The notes under the pieces: model-generated
Told to the model about the DNA's origin: nothing
What the model saw: only the letters and a program-made list of their open reading frames with translations
Database searches by the model: none
Assembly: GCA_963773195.1 (NCBI GenBank)
Contig: CAVZAE010000005.1
Coordinates: 310,001-374,000 of the forward strand
Origin: CAIWHR01 sp963773195
GTDB lineage: Bacteria > Pseudomonadota > Gammaproteobacteria > Burkholderiales > Casimicrobiaceae
Direction of reading: 5' to 3'
DNA length: 64,000 nucleotides
Translations under genes and position numbers: made by a program
Part shown: one piece after another, positions 29,036-36,729 of the stretch
How the letters are laid out: each line of letters begins with the position of its first letter
How positions within the stretch are numbered: position 1 is the first letter of the stretch

Positions 29036-29671
29036 TCAGGCCACGGACGGCAGCGGATGCCCGGGCATGAGCTTGTACGGATGCGCCCAGTGCGGCTCGG
29101 ATTGTATCCGCCCGAGCCATGCGCGGATGTTGGGATGCGCGGCCCAGTCGACGCCGATCTCGTCGTCGAAGTAGAGGTACCCGCACAACGACAGATCGGC
29201 AATCGTCAGCCGGTCGGCCGCCACGTACGCGCGCCCGGCAAGATGCGCGTCGAGGACGCCCCAGGCGGCTTCCGCGCGCTTGCGGAAGACGTCGAGCACG
29301 GCGGGATCGGGATCCTTCGTGAACGTGCGCAGAAAGCGGTACGTCGCCGTATAACTCGTGAGCTTGTGGTTATCCCACAGGAGCCAGCGCAGGATCTCGC
29401 GGCGCTCCGCGGCGTCCGCGGGACCGAATGCACCGAGCGCCTCGGCGAGATAGTCCAGGATGACGCCCGACTGCGCGAGGCGGACGCCGCGATGCTCGAG
29501 CACCGGCGCCTCGCCCATCACGTTGATCTGGCGGTATTCGGGCGTTCGGGTCTCGCCGGCGAAATAATCGACGAAACGCGGCGCCCAGTCGGCGCCCGCC
29601 AGCGCGAGCGCGAGCGCCGGCTTGTAGCAGTTGCCCGATTGCGCGAAGCAGTAGAGCGTGAATTCGGCCAT
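29036..29671 (-). CDS. Glutathione S-transferase family protein
   Basis: A 211-aa soluble protein with an N-terminal thioredoxin-like domain (FTLYCFAQSGNCYKPALAL, with GEAPVLEHRG and LAQSGVILDYLAE supplying the glutathione-binding cis-Pro and Ser regions). The C-terminal helical domain contains RLTIADLSLCGYLYF, the usual N-capping box with Asp. It lies between two operon genes with 5 and 8 nt gaps. It might conjugate glutathione to reactive unsaturated acyl-CoAs or aldehydes such as methylcrotonyl derivatives; that is inferred only from context. Confidence 0.82.
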   Translation of the reverse strand: MAEFTLYCFAQSGNCYKPALALALAGADWAPRFVDYFAGETRTPEYRQINVMGEAPVLEHRGVRLAQSGVILDYLAEALGAFGPADAAERREILRWLLWDNHKLTSYTATYRFLRTFTKDPDPAVLDVFRKRAEAAWGVLDAHLAGRAYVAADRLTIADLSLCGYLYFDDEIGVDWAAHPNIRAWLGRIQSEPHWAHPYKLMPGHPLPSVA

Positions 29672-29676
29672 GATCG

Positions 29677-30282
29677 TCAGAACCCTCCGGTGGCAAGCCA
29701 CCGATCGATCTGGTCGAAGCGGTCGAGTCCCCAGAACGGCTCGCCGTCGACGAAGACGAACGGTGAGCCGAACACGCCGCGCGCGATGGCCAGGTCGACC
29801 TCGCGCTTCAACGCATCCTTGACCGCCGTATCGTCGATGGCCGCCCGTGCGCCCGCGGCATCGACGCCCTCCTTCGCCGCCACGGCGATCGCGTTGTCGG
29901 GCGCGGAAATGTCGACGTCGTCGACCCAGTACGCGCGGAGGAGCGCTTGCGCGGTTCGCGTCGCACGCGCGGGATCAATGCCCTTCTGCCAGACGACGAC
30001 GCGCGCGGCCGCCTGGGTGGGAATCGGAAACCGCGACGGCATGCGAAACTCGGCGATGCCGTGGAAGCGCGCGCTCCGCTCCATGTCGCGTCTCGAGTAC
30101 GGTCCCTTGAGCGGAATGTCGACCAACGGCGCCGTCCCCGCATGCTTGAACACGACGCCGAGCAGGATCGGCCGCCAGTCCACATCGCGGCCATGCTTCG
30201 CGGCCAACGCCTCGATCCTCCGCGAGGCGAGGTAGCCGTACGGCGACGAGAAATCGAAGTAGAACTCGAGCGGTGCTGGCAC
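29677..30282 (-). CDS. DSBA-like thioredoxin-fold protein, 2-hydroxychromene-2-carboxylate isomerase family
   Basis: The second member of this family in the operon (201 aa). The N terminus LEFYFDFSSPYGYLASRRI carries the S-P motif with the glutathione-interacting Ser, and ARGVFGSPFVFVDGEPFWGLDR closes the fold. I chose GTG 30282 because GGGGGAGG lies 7 nt upstream and gives the expected short N terminus. It is followed 5 nt later by a glutathione S-transferase, so a glutathione-dependent pair is likely. The true substrate is unknown. Confidence 0.8.
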   Translation of the reverse strand: MPAPLEFYFDFSSPYGYLASRRIEALAAKHGRDVDWRPILLGVVFKHAGTAPLVDIPLKGPYSRRDMERSARFHGIAEFRMPSRFPIPTQAAARVVVWQKGIDPARATRTAQALLRAYWVDDVDISAPDNAIAVAAKEGVDAAGARAAIDDTAVKDALKREVDLAIARGVFGSPFVFVDGEPFWGLDRFDQIDRWLATGGF

Positions 30283-30296
30283 CTGGGCCTCCCCCG

Positions 30297-31430
30297 TCAA
30301 CCCGCGAGCGCGCGGCCGATGACGAGCCGCTGGATCTCGCTCGTTCCCTCGTAGATCTGGCACACGCGCACGTCGCGGTAGATGCGCTCGACCGGAAAGT
30401 CGTTGACGTAGCCGTAGCCGCCGTGCACCTGGATTGCGGCCGAGCAGACGCGCTCGGCCATCTCCGAGGCAAAGAGCTTGGCCATCGACGCCTCCTTGAG
30501 GCAGGGTCGACCGGCATCGCGCAACGCCGCGGCATGCCAGACCATCTGTCGCGCAACCTCGATCTCGGTCGCCATGTCGGCAAGCTTGAAGTTGATCGCT
30601 TGGTGACCGGTGAGCGGCGTCCCGAAGCTCGTCCGTTCCCGCGCGTAGGCCAGCGCTGCTTCGAGGGCCGCGCGCGCCATCCCCACGGCCTGCGCGGCGA
30701 TGCCGATGCGGCCGGCTTCAAGGTTCGACAGCGCGATCCGGTAGCCTTCGCCCTCGCGGCCGAGCAGATTTGCTGCTGGCACGCGACAGTTTTCGAACAG
30801 GATCTGCGCGGTGTCGGACGCGCGTTGCCCGAGCTTGTCCTCGACGCGCGCGACGATGTAGCCGGGCGACTTCGTGTCGACGACGAAACCCGAGATACCC
30901 TTCTTGCCCGCTGCCTTGTCGGTGACGGCGAACACGACGGCGATGTCGGCGTTCTTGCCGGTCGTGATGAACTGCTTGACGCCGTTCAGCACATAGTGAT
31001 CGCCGGAACGGTCCGCGCGCGTGGCGATCGCGCCGGCGTCGGAGCCGACGTGCGGCTCCGTCAGGCAGAAACAGCCGAGCCACTCGCCGCGCGCGAGCGA
31101 CTTCAGGTACTGCTCCTTCTGCGCGTCGGTGCCGAACGCGGCGATCGGCCCGCATACCACCGAGTTCTGCACGCTGACGATCGTCGAGGTCGCGCCATCA
31201 CCCGCCGCGATTTCCTCGAGCGTGACGGCGAGCGACACGTAATCGAGTCCCGCGCCCCCCCAACGCTCGGGCGTCACCACGCCCATTGCCCCGAGCTCGC
31301 CCAGCGCCCGGAGCTCGTCACGCGGGAAGTGGCCTTCGCGGTCCCAACGCGCTGCCGCCGGCGCAAGGCGTTCCGCGGCGAACGCGCGCATCGTGTCGCG
31401 TATCAGCGCTTGCGTCTCCGAGAGCAGCAT
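30297..31430 (-). CDS. Acyl-CoA dehydrogenase, short/branched-chain type
   Basis: An FAD flavoprotein (377 aa) for alpha,beta-oxidation of an acyl-CoA, distinct from liuA in the same operon. Family motifs: LTEPHVGSDAGAI, the flavin-binding YVLNGVKQFITTG, GMARAALEAALAYARERTSFG, and the C-terminal VHGGYGYVNDFPVERIYRDVRVCQIYEGTSEIQ-type block, where the Glu of YEGTSE is the catalytic base in short-chain and many branched-chain enzymes. ATG 31430 is 4 nt after the EamA stop. Likely substrates are butyryl- or 2-methylbutyryl-CoA. Confidence 0.9.
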   Translation of the reverse strand: MLLSETQALIRDTMRAFAAERLAPAAARWDREGHFPRDELRALGELGAMGVVTPERWGGAGLDYVSLAVTLEEIAAGDGATSTIVSVQNSVVCGPIAAFGTDAQKEQYLKSLARGEWLGCFCLTEPHVGSDAGAIATRADRSGDHYVLNGVKQFITTGKNADIAVVFAVTDKAAGKKGISGFVVDTKSPGYIVARVEDKLGQRASDTAQILFENCRVPAANLLGREGEGYRIALSNLEAGRIGIAAQAVGMARAALEAALAYARERTSFGTPLTGHQAINFKLADMATEIEVARQMVWHAAALRDAGRPCLKEASMAKLFASEMAERVCSAAIQVHGGYGYVNDFPVERIYRDVRVCQIYEGTSEIQRLVIGRALAG

Positions 31431-31434
31431 GCCG

Positions 31435-32358
31435 TCAGTGCGGGGAGGCGGCCGGCGCTCCGTCCGTCCGCGCAGGCCAGTTGATGATGAAAACACCGGA
31501 CACGACGAGCGCCGCGCCGACGATCATCGACGGAAGGAGCGGTTCGTTCAGGAGCAGGACTGCGAACGTGATCGCGGCGATCGGCACCAGGTTCACGAAC
31601 ACCGACGTGCGGGCCGGCCCGATCGCGTGCACGCCGTCATAGAACCAGATGTAGGCGAGCGCCGTGCCCAAAAGACCCAGGAATAGCAGGGAAAGCCAGC
31701 CACGCTGATTCGCCGCCGGTACGGCGAAGTCGCCGGTCGCAACGCACAGCAGGACGAGCAGCGCGGTGCCAACGAGTGCCGCATAGGTGGTGGCCGCGAG
31801 CGGCGAAAGCTCGGTCAAGAGGCGCCTGCCCAGCAGCGTGTACGCGGCCCAGGCCAGCACACCGCCGAACAGCGCCGCTTCGCCGATGCCCGCATGGCCC
31901 TGGAACATCACCAACGGGTTGCCGCGACCGAGCTCGATCGCGACGCCGAGGAGCGCGACGGCGATGCCGGCACTCTTCCGGAGCGTCAACGGCTCGTGCA
32001 TGAACAGCGCGCCGCCGACTAGCGTGGCCGCCGGCACTGTCGCGACGATCAACGACCCGCGCGAAGCCGGCACGCTTTGCATCCCGTAGAGGAAAAGCAC
32101 GTTGTAGAGAACGACGCCGGTGACGCCAAGCAGGCAGACGCCGAGCGCCTGGACGCGCGACAGCCGCGGCAGGCCGCGCTCGAGCATGAACGACAGCGCG
32201 ACGAGCGCGGTCGTCGCGATCACATAGCGCCACAGCGCCGCAGTGAAGGTCGGCATCTCCTGCGCCACGACGCGCGCCGCGATGAACGATCCGCCCCACA
32301 CGAGCGCAACCACGGTGAGCTTCGCGTAGACCGGCAGCGGCGCAGCGACAGGAGTCAT
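31435..32358 (-). CDS. EamA/DMT superfamily transporter
   Basis: A 307-aa membrane protein with about ten hydrophobic helices in two EamA repeats (first KLTVVALVWGGSFIAARVVA; second EAALFGGVLAWAAYTLLGRRL). The last helix VGAALVVSGVFIINW is typical. Such proteins export amino acids, related metabolites or drugs. Its ATG overlaps the lysE-type gene stop by 4 nt (ATGA). With the LysE gene it forms an export pair inside a catabolic operon; overflow export of leucine-derived acids or amino acids is a reasonable but untested idea. Confidence 0.85.
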   Translation of the reverse strand: MTPVAAPLPVYAKLTVVALVWGGSFIAARVVAQEMPTFTAALWRYVIATTALVALSFMLERGLPRLSRVQALGVCLLGVTGVVLYNVLFLYGMQSVPASRGSLIVATVPAATLVGGALFMHEPLTLRKSAGIAVALLGVAIELGRGNPLVMFQGHAGIGEAALFGGVLAWAAYTLLGRRLLTELSPLAATTYAALVGTALLVLLCVATGDFAVPAANQRGWLSLLFLGLLGTALAYIWFYDGVHAIGPARTSVFVNLVPIAAITFAVLLLNEPLLPSMIVGAALVVSGVFIINWPARTDGAPAASPH

Positions 32359-32987
32359 CCGCGCGTATCCAGCGCGAGCCTCGCGGCCAGCGCGGCGAAG
32401 ATTCCTGCCATCACCCGCTTCGACCCGCGCTCGAATCCCGGCCGCGCGTCGAGCCATCGCCGGACGCCCGCTGCAGCCAAGACGCAGCAAGCGTCGAACG
32501 ACGTCACGATGACGAGTTGGGTCGCGCCGAGCACGAGGCTCTGGCCGAGCACGCTGCCGTGCGCCGGATCGACGAACTGCGGGAAGAGCGCGAGCTGGAA
32601 CAGCGCGACCTTGGGATTGAGCACCCCCGTGACCAGGCCGTCGCGATAGAGGCGTCCCATCGGCACCGCGCGCGGTGCAGGCCCGGCAGAGATCGCGGCG
32701 GCCGGCGCGCGCCACGTCTGCCAGGCAAGCCACGCGAGATACAAGGCGCCCGCCCAACGCACCGCATCGTAGGCCGCCGGGACCGTCGCGAGCAGCGCGG
32801 AGAGCCCGAGCGCCGCCGCGATGACATGGAACGCGAGTCCCGTACCGGTGCCGGCCAACGACGCCAATCCGGCCGCGCGGCCCTGGGCCAGCGTCCGCGA
32901 CACGAGATAGAGCAGGTTCGGGCCGGGCGTCGCGGCCAGCGCCGCGCAGGCCACGCAAAAGAGGAGCCAGGTGGAGAGCGGGACCAT
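32355..32987 (-). CDS. LysE/RhtB family amino-acid exporter
   Basis: A 210-aa protein with about six hydrophobic helices. The N-terminal hallmark ACAALAATPGPNLLYLVSRTLAQGRAAGL matches LysE/RhtB carriers, with the ATPGP motif, and GVLNPKVALFQLALFPQF is the second family signature. Homologues export lysine, homoserine, threonine, or leucine (LeuE). It starts 2 nt after atoB and overlaps the EamA gene. Its place in a leucine catabolic operon makes a branched-chain amino acid or derivative the best guess. Confidence 0.87.
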   Translation of the reverse strand: MVPLSTWLLFCVACAALAATPGPNLLYLVSRTLAQGRAAGLASLAGTGTGLAFHVIAAALGLSALLATVPAAYDAVRWAGALYLAWLAWQTWRAPAAAISAGPAPRAVPMGRLYRDGLVTGVLNPKVALFQLALFPQFVDPAHGSVLGQSLVLGATQLVIVTSFDACCVLAAAGVRRWLDARPGFERGSKRVMAGIFAALAARLALDTRG

Positions 32988-32989
32988 CG

Positions 32990-34174
32990 TCAGACCAGTT
33001 CGATGGCCATCGCGGTCGCCTCGCCGCCGCCGATACAGAGCGCAGCCACACCGCGCTTCTTGCCGTGCTTGCGCAGCGCGCCCAAGAGCGTGACGACGAT
33101 CCGCGCCCCCGACGCGCCGATCGGGTGGCCGAGGGCGCAGGCGCCGCCGTGGACGTTGACCTTCTCGTGCGGGATCTCGTGCTCCTTCATCGCCGCCATC
33201 GTCACGACGGCGAACGCCTCGTTGATCTCGAAGAGGTCGACGTCCTGCGTCTTCCAGCCCGTCTTCGCATAGAGCTTCGCGATCGCACCGACGGGCGCCG
33301 TGGTGAACAGGCCCGGTTCCTGCGCGTGCGAGGCATGAGCGACGATGACGGCGAGCGGTTTCAATCCGCGCTTCTCCGCCGTCGACCGGCGCATCAGCAC
33401 GAGCGCGGCCGCGCCGTCCGAGATCGAGCTCGAGTTCGCCGCGGTGACGGTGCCGTCCTTGCGGAACGCGGGCTTGAGCGTCGGGATCTTGTCGGGCGAT
33501 GCCTTCGCCGGCTGCTCGTCGTTTGCGATGACGACTTCGCCCTTGCGCCCGGCGACGGTGACCGGCGCGATCTCCCACGCAAACGTCCCGTCGTTGTTCG
33601 CGGCGAGCGCACGCGCGAGCGAAGCGACGGCAAACGCGTCCTGCGCTTCGCGCGTGAAGTTCATCCTGGTCGCGCAGTCCTCGGCGAACGCGCCCATCAG
33701 GCGGCCCTTGTCGTAGGCGTCCTCGAGGCCGTCCAAGAACATGTGGTCCTGTGCGACCTGGTGCCCCATCCGGTAGCCGGAACGCGCCTTCGGCAGCAGG
33801 TACGGCGCGTTCGACATCGACTCCATCCCTCCCGCGACCATGATCTCGTTCGTGCCCGCGGCGATCAGATCGTGCGCAAGCATCGTCGCCTTCATCGCCG
33901 AGCCGCACATCTTGTTGACGGTTGTGCAGCCGACGGCGACCGGAAGGCCGGCCTTGATGGACGCCTGCCGCGCCGGCGCCTGGCCCTGGCCTGCCGGCAG
34001 CACGTTGCCCATGATCACTTCCTGCACGTCCGCAGGCGCGATGCCAGCACGCTCGACCGCGGCCTTGATTGCGACGGCGCCCAGTTCGCTCGCGGCGAGC
34101 GACGCGAAGTCGCCCAAAAGACCGCCGGTCGGCGTGCGGGCCGCACCGACGATGACAATCGGATCGTTCAACAT
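32990..34174 (-). CDS. atoB: Acetyl-CoA C-acetyltransferase (thiolase)
   Basis: A biosynthetic/degradative thiolase (394 aa) interconverting acetoacetyl-CoA and two acetyl-CoA. The nucleophilic Cys is in VNKMCGSAMKA (residue ~90), the NEAFA motif is present as EINEAFAVV, and the C-terminal pair GHPIGASGARI (His) and ALCIGGGEATAM (catalytic Cys) is intact. In this operon it can split acetoacetyl-CoA at the end of leucine catabolism. In the reverse direction it could supply acetoacetyl-CoA for the PHA synthase at 37.8 kb. Confidence 0.94.
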   Translation of the reverse strand: MLNDPIVIVGAARTPTGGLLGDFASLAASELGAVAIKAAVERAGIAPADVQEVIMGNVLPAGQGQAPARQASIKAGLPVAVGCTTVNKMCGSAMKATMLAHDLIAAGTNEIMVAGGMESMSNAPYLLPKARSGYRMGHQVAQDHMFLDGLEDAYDKGRLMGAFAEDCATRMNFTREAQDAFAVASLARALAANNDGTFAWEIAPVTVAGRKGEVVIANDEQPAKASPDKIPTLKPAFRKDGTVTAANSSSISDGAAALVLMRRSTAEKRGLKPLAVIVAHASHAQEPGLFTTAPVGAIAKLYAKTGWKTQDVDLFEINEAFAVVTMAAMKEHEIPHEKVNVHGGACALGHPIGASGARIVVTLLGALRKHGKKRGVAALCIGGGEATAMAIELV

Positions 34175-34186
34175 GGTCGTTCCTCT

Positions 34187-34384
34187 TCAGGACGATGCAC
34201 GCTTCGCCGGCCGACGCGGCCGCGCGACGAGCTCGCCGCCGCAGTTCGGACAGCGTCCGTCCATCGTATCCGCGCAGCGCGCGCAGAACGTGCATTCGTA
34301 GCTGCATATCCGCGCATCCGGCGCGTCGGCCGGCAGCGGCGCCCGGCACTTCTCGCACGCAGCCTTGAGCTCGAGCGCCATCAT
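34187..34384 (-). CDS. Small DUF1272 zinc-ribbon-like protein
   Basis: A 65-aa protein with eight cysteines in four CxxC-like pairs: CEKC, CSYECTFCARC and CPNC followed by GGEL. This is the DUF1272 pattern, probably binding two zinc ions. The start is ATG 34384 (or the next codon, 34381); it overlaps the liuA stop (ATGA), so it is translationally coupled to liuA, and atoB follows after 12 nt. DUF1272 genes are often found next to liuA; a metal-linked regulatory or chaperone role is conceivable but unknown. Confidence 0.82.
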   Translation of the reverse strand: MMALELKAACEKCRAPLPADAPDARICSYECTFCARCADTMDGRCPNCGGELVARPRRPAKRASS

Positions 34385-35567
34385 TTGGTCTCGTGGAAGA
34401 GCTCGCGTCCGATCAGCATGCGCCGGATCTCGGACGTGCCGGCGCCGATCTCGTAGAGCTTTGCGTCGCGCCACAGGCGGCCGGTCGGGTAGTCGTTGAT
34501 GTAGCCGTTGCCGCCGAGCGCCTGGATCGCCTCGCCCGCCATCCACGTCGCCTTCTCGGACGCGTAGAGGATCGCGCCGGCGGCGTCCTTCCGGCGTGCG
34601 CCGGTCGCGCCGCCGCGATCGCAGGGCCTGGCCGACCGCGTAGACATAGGCGCGGCAGGCGATCATCGTCGTGTACATGTCGGCGAGCTTGCCCTGCATC
34701 AGCTGGAACTCGCCGATCGGCTGGCCGAACTGCTGCGCGCTCGTGCACGTAGGGCAGGACGACGTCCATGCAGGCCGCCATGATGCCGAGCGGGCCGCCC
34801 GAGAGCACTGCGCGCTCGTAGTCGAGACCGCTCATCAGCACGTTGACGCCCGCCGCCTTCCTCGCCCAGCACGTTCTCGGCCGGCACCTCGCAGTTCTCG
34901 AAGACGAGCTCGCACGGTGTTCGAGCCGCGCATCCCGAGCTTGTCGAGCTTCTGCGCCGATCGAGAATCCCTTCATGCCCTTCTCGATCGATGAACGCGG
35001 TGATGCCCGCGCGGGCCGGCGTCGGGATCGGTCTTGGCGTAGACGACCAGCGTGTCGCGTCGGGGCCGTTGGTGATCCACATCTTGGTGCCGTTCAGCAC
35101 GTAGCGGTCGCCCTTGCAGTCGGCGCGCAGCTTCATGCTGACACGACGTCGGAGCCGGCGTTCGGCTCGCTCATCGCCAGCGCGCCGACGTGCTCGCCGC
35201 GACACCAGCTTGGGCAGGTACTTCTGCTTCTGCGCGTGCGCTGCCGTTGCGCTTGGATCTGGTTGACGCACAGGTTCGAATGCGCACCGTACGACAGGCC
35301 GACCGACGCCGAGCGCGCGGCAGATCTCCTCCATCGCGACGATGTGCGCGAGGTAGCCCATCGCCGTGCCGCCGTACTCCTCCTCGACCGTGATGCCGAG
35401 CAGGCCGAGGTCGCCGATCTTCCGCCAGAGGTCCATCGGGAACTGGTTCGACGCGGTCGATGTCGGCGGCGCGCGGCGCGATCTCGTCGGCGGCGAACTG
35501 GTGCACCGTCTCGCGCAGCATGCGTCGATCGTCTCGCCGAGATCGAACTCGAGGCCGGGATGTCCAT
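34381..35567 (-). pseudogene. liuA: Isovaleryl-CoA dehydrogenase, disrupted by about 16 indels
   Basis: The first step of isovaleryl-CoA breakdown (FAD-dependent acyl-CoA dehydrogenase). Family sequence is present end to end but jumps among all three frames: MDIP at the start, QFPMDLWRKIGDLGLLG, VGLSYGAHSNLCVNQI, GALAMSEPNAGSDVVS, RYVLNGTKMWITNGPDA, CELVFENCEVPAENVLGEE, LMQGKLADMYTTMIACRAYVY, and GGNGYINDYPTGRLWRDAKLYEIGAGTSEIRR-type C terminus. Thirteen short insertions and three deletions (net +11) bring 1187 nt to 1176 nt, exactly 392 codons, the normal LiuA length, without any missing domain. No internal stop remains after correction. Probable consensus error rather than decay; see findings. 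Confidence 0.88.
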
Positions 35568-35576
35568 CGTCAGTCC

Positions 35577-36060
35577 TTAGATCCGTTCGTCGGCGCCCGT
35601 GCATCACCATCAGCGTCTGCTGCATCAACGCGACGAGCGTGCGTCTTCCGCCCTGTTCGGCGTGCACCTCGCCGCGCGTCACGGCAAGCGTGCGCCCGGG
35701 CTTCACGACGAAGCCCTCGGCGATGAGGCACTCGCCCGCGGCCGGTGCGAGCAGATTGAGCTTGAATTCGATGGTCAACACTGAAGAATTCTCGGGAAAC
35801 AGCGTGAAGGCAGCGTACCCGCCGGCGGAATCGACGATCGCCGCGACGACGCCCGCATGCACGTAGCCGTGCTGCTGCGCGACTTCCGCGCGCGGCACAA
35901 GCGTGATCACGCAGTATCCGGGTTCGACCGCTCCGAGTTCCGCGCCGAGGGTCTTCATCGCGCCCTGCCGCGCGAAGCTCGCGCGCACCCGCGCCGCGTA
36001 GTCGGCAACGAGCGGCACAAAGGGCCTCTCTGGCGCGGCGACGGGGGCGGCATGAACCAC
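35577..36060 (-). CDS. PaaI family hotdog-fold thioesterase
   Basis: The first gene of the liu operon, encoding a ~160-aa acyl-CoA thioesterase that probably clears unwanted or stalled acyl-CoAs. The hotdog-fold helix and strand are seen in QQHGYVHAGVVAAIVDSAGGYAAFTLFP, with H-x-G motif, followed by TIEFKLNLLAPAAG and VVKPGRTLAVTRGEV. I start at GTG 36060, the first usable codon after the promoter. One extra base at 35596-35598 shifts the last eight codons; without it the protein ends HGADERI followed by TAA at 35579-35577, 9 nt before the liuA ATG. Confidence 0.8.
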
Positions 36061-36090
36061 AATGGCGAGTCCCGTGGCAGGGAATTAATG

Positions 36091-36119
36091 ACTCTACGTG
36101 ACGTTTACGTAAACGTCAA
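36091..36119 (-). promoter_or_regulatory. liu operon promoter with 20-bp perfect palindromic operator (putative LiuR site)
   Basis: TGACGTTTACGTAAACGTCA at 36099-36118 is a perfect 20-bp palindrome. On the - strand, TTGACG (36119-36114) is a good -35, TAGAGT (36096-36091) a fair -10, with a 17-bp spacer occupied by most of the palindrome. This is the arrangement expected for a MerR-type regulator acting within the spacer. The sequence resembles my recollection of published LiuR sites. It lies 31 nt upstream of the first operon gene and 14 nt downstream of the liuR stop. Confidence 0.8.
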
Positions 36120-36132
36120 CTCGGCCGTGCCG

Positions 36133-36594
36133 CTACCCGCCGCCCCGCGCCGGCCTGAGCCGCCGCCGGCAATCCCGCTCCAGGGCGGCAATCTCGGTCA
36201 GCACCGCGTCGATGTCCTCCCGCTGCTGCAGGAGCATCGCGCGACGGTGCTCGAGCATCTGCACGAACTTGACGAGCTGCGGGCGCTCGTTGCCCGCCGC
36301 CGCGTAGATGTCGAACAGCTCTCGGATTTCGGACAGCGCGAGGCCGAGGCGCTTGCCGCGCAGGATGAGCTTGATCCGGGTCCGCTCGCGGTCGCCATAG
36401 ATGCGGGTCTGGCCCCGACGCGCGGGCGCGAGCAAGCCTTCGTCTTCGTAGAAGCGGATCGCCCGCGTGGTCAGCGCGAACTCCTGGGCCAGCGCGGAGA
36501 TCGAGTACGTCGGTCCGCTCGGAGGGGCTTTGCGTGCTCCCGCGCCGGCGGCGAGTTCGGGCTTCGCGCGAGCGGCCGTGGCGTGAACAGGCAT
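36133..36594 (-). CDS. liuR: MerR-family transcriptional regulator LiuR
   Basis: A 153-aa regulator. A Pro/Ala-rich leader (~1-28) precedes the winged helix: YSISALAQEFALTTRAIRFYEDEGLL, then RRGQTRIYGDRERTRIKLILRGKRLG. A dimerisation coiled coil covers about residues 95-145 (FVQMLEHRRAMLLQQREDIDAVLTEI). Its position directly before the leucine operon with a palindromic site between, and the sequence type, fit LiuR of proteobacteria, which senses branched-chain acyl-CoA metabolites. The Cys residues expected of metal-sensing MerR proteins are nearly absent (one near the C terminus). Confidence 0.88.
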   Translation of the reverse strand: MPVHATAARAKPELAAGAGARKAPPSGPTYSISALAQEFALTTRAIRFYEDEGLLAPARRGQTRIYGDRERTRIKLILRGKRLGLALSEIRELFDIYAAAGNERPQLVKFVQMLEHRRAMLLQQREDIDAVLTEIAALERDCRRRLRPARGGG

Positions 36595-36646
36595 CGTTGG
36601 AAAGCGGAGCGGACCTGCGAAGAGCGGGCCACGATACCATACTCGC

Positions 36647-36675
36647 TTGACATCACTCGGCGATTCTCCGACGAT
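36647..36675 (+). promoter_or_regulatory. Possible promoter of the MBL-phaC pair
   Basis: A perfect TTGACA -35 at 36647-36652 is followed after 17 bp by the weak GACGAT (36670-36675, three of six). It lies in the 135-bp divergent gap between liuR and the metallo-beta-lactamase gene. Confidence 0.3.
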
Positions 36676-36729
36676 GCTGCGTTGCACAAAACAGGTGCAA
36701 ACCTCTCGCACCGGGACGCCATTTCCGCC

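Noticed and set aside
34620..35600. Programmed frameshifting as explanation of liuA
   Set aside because: Sixteen shifts in mixed directions within one gene, without slippery sequences or pseudoknots, cannot be programmed recoding.
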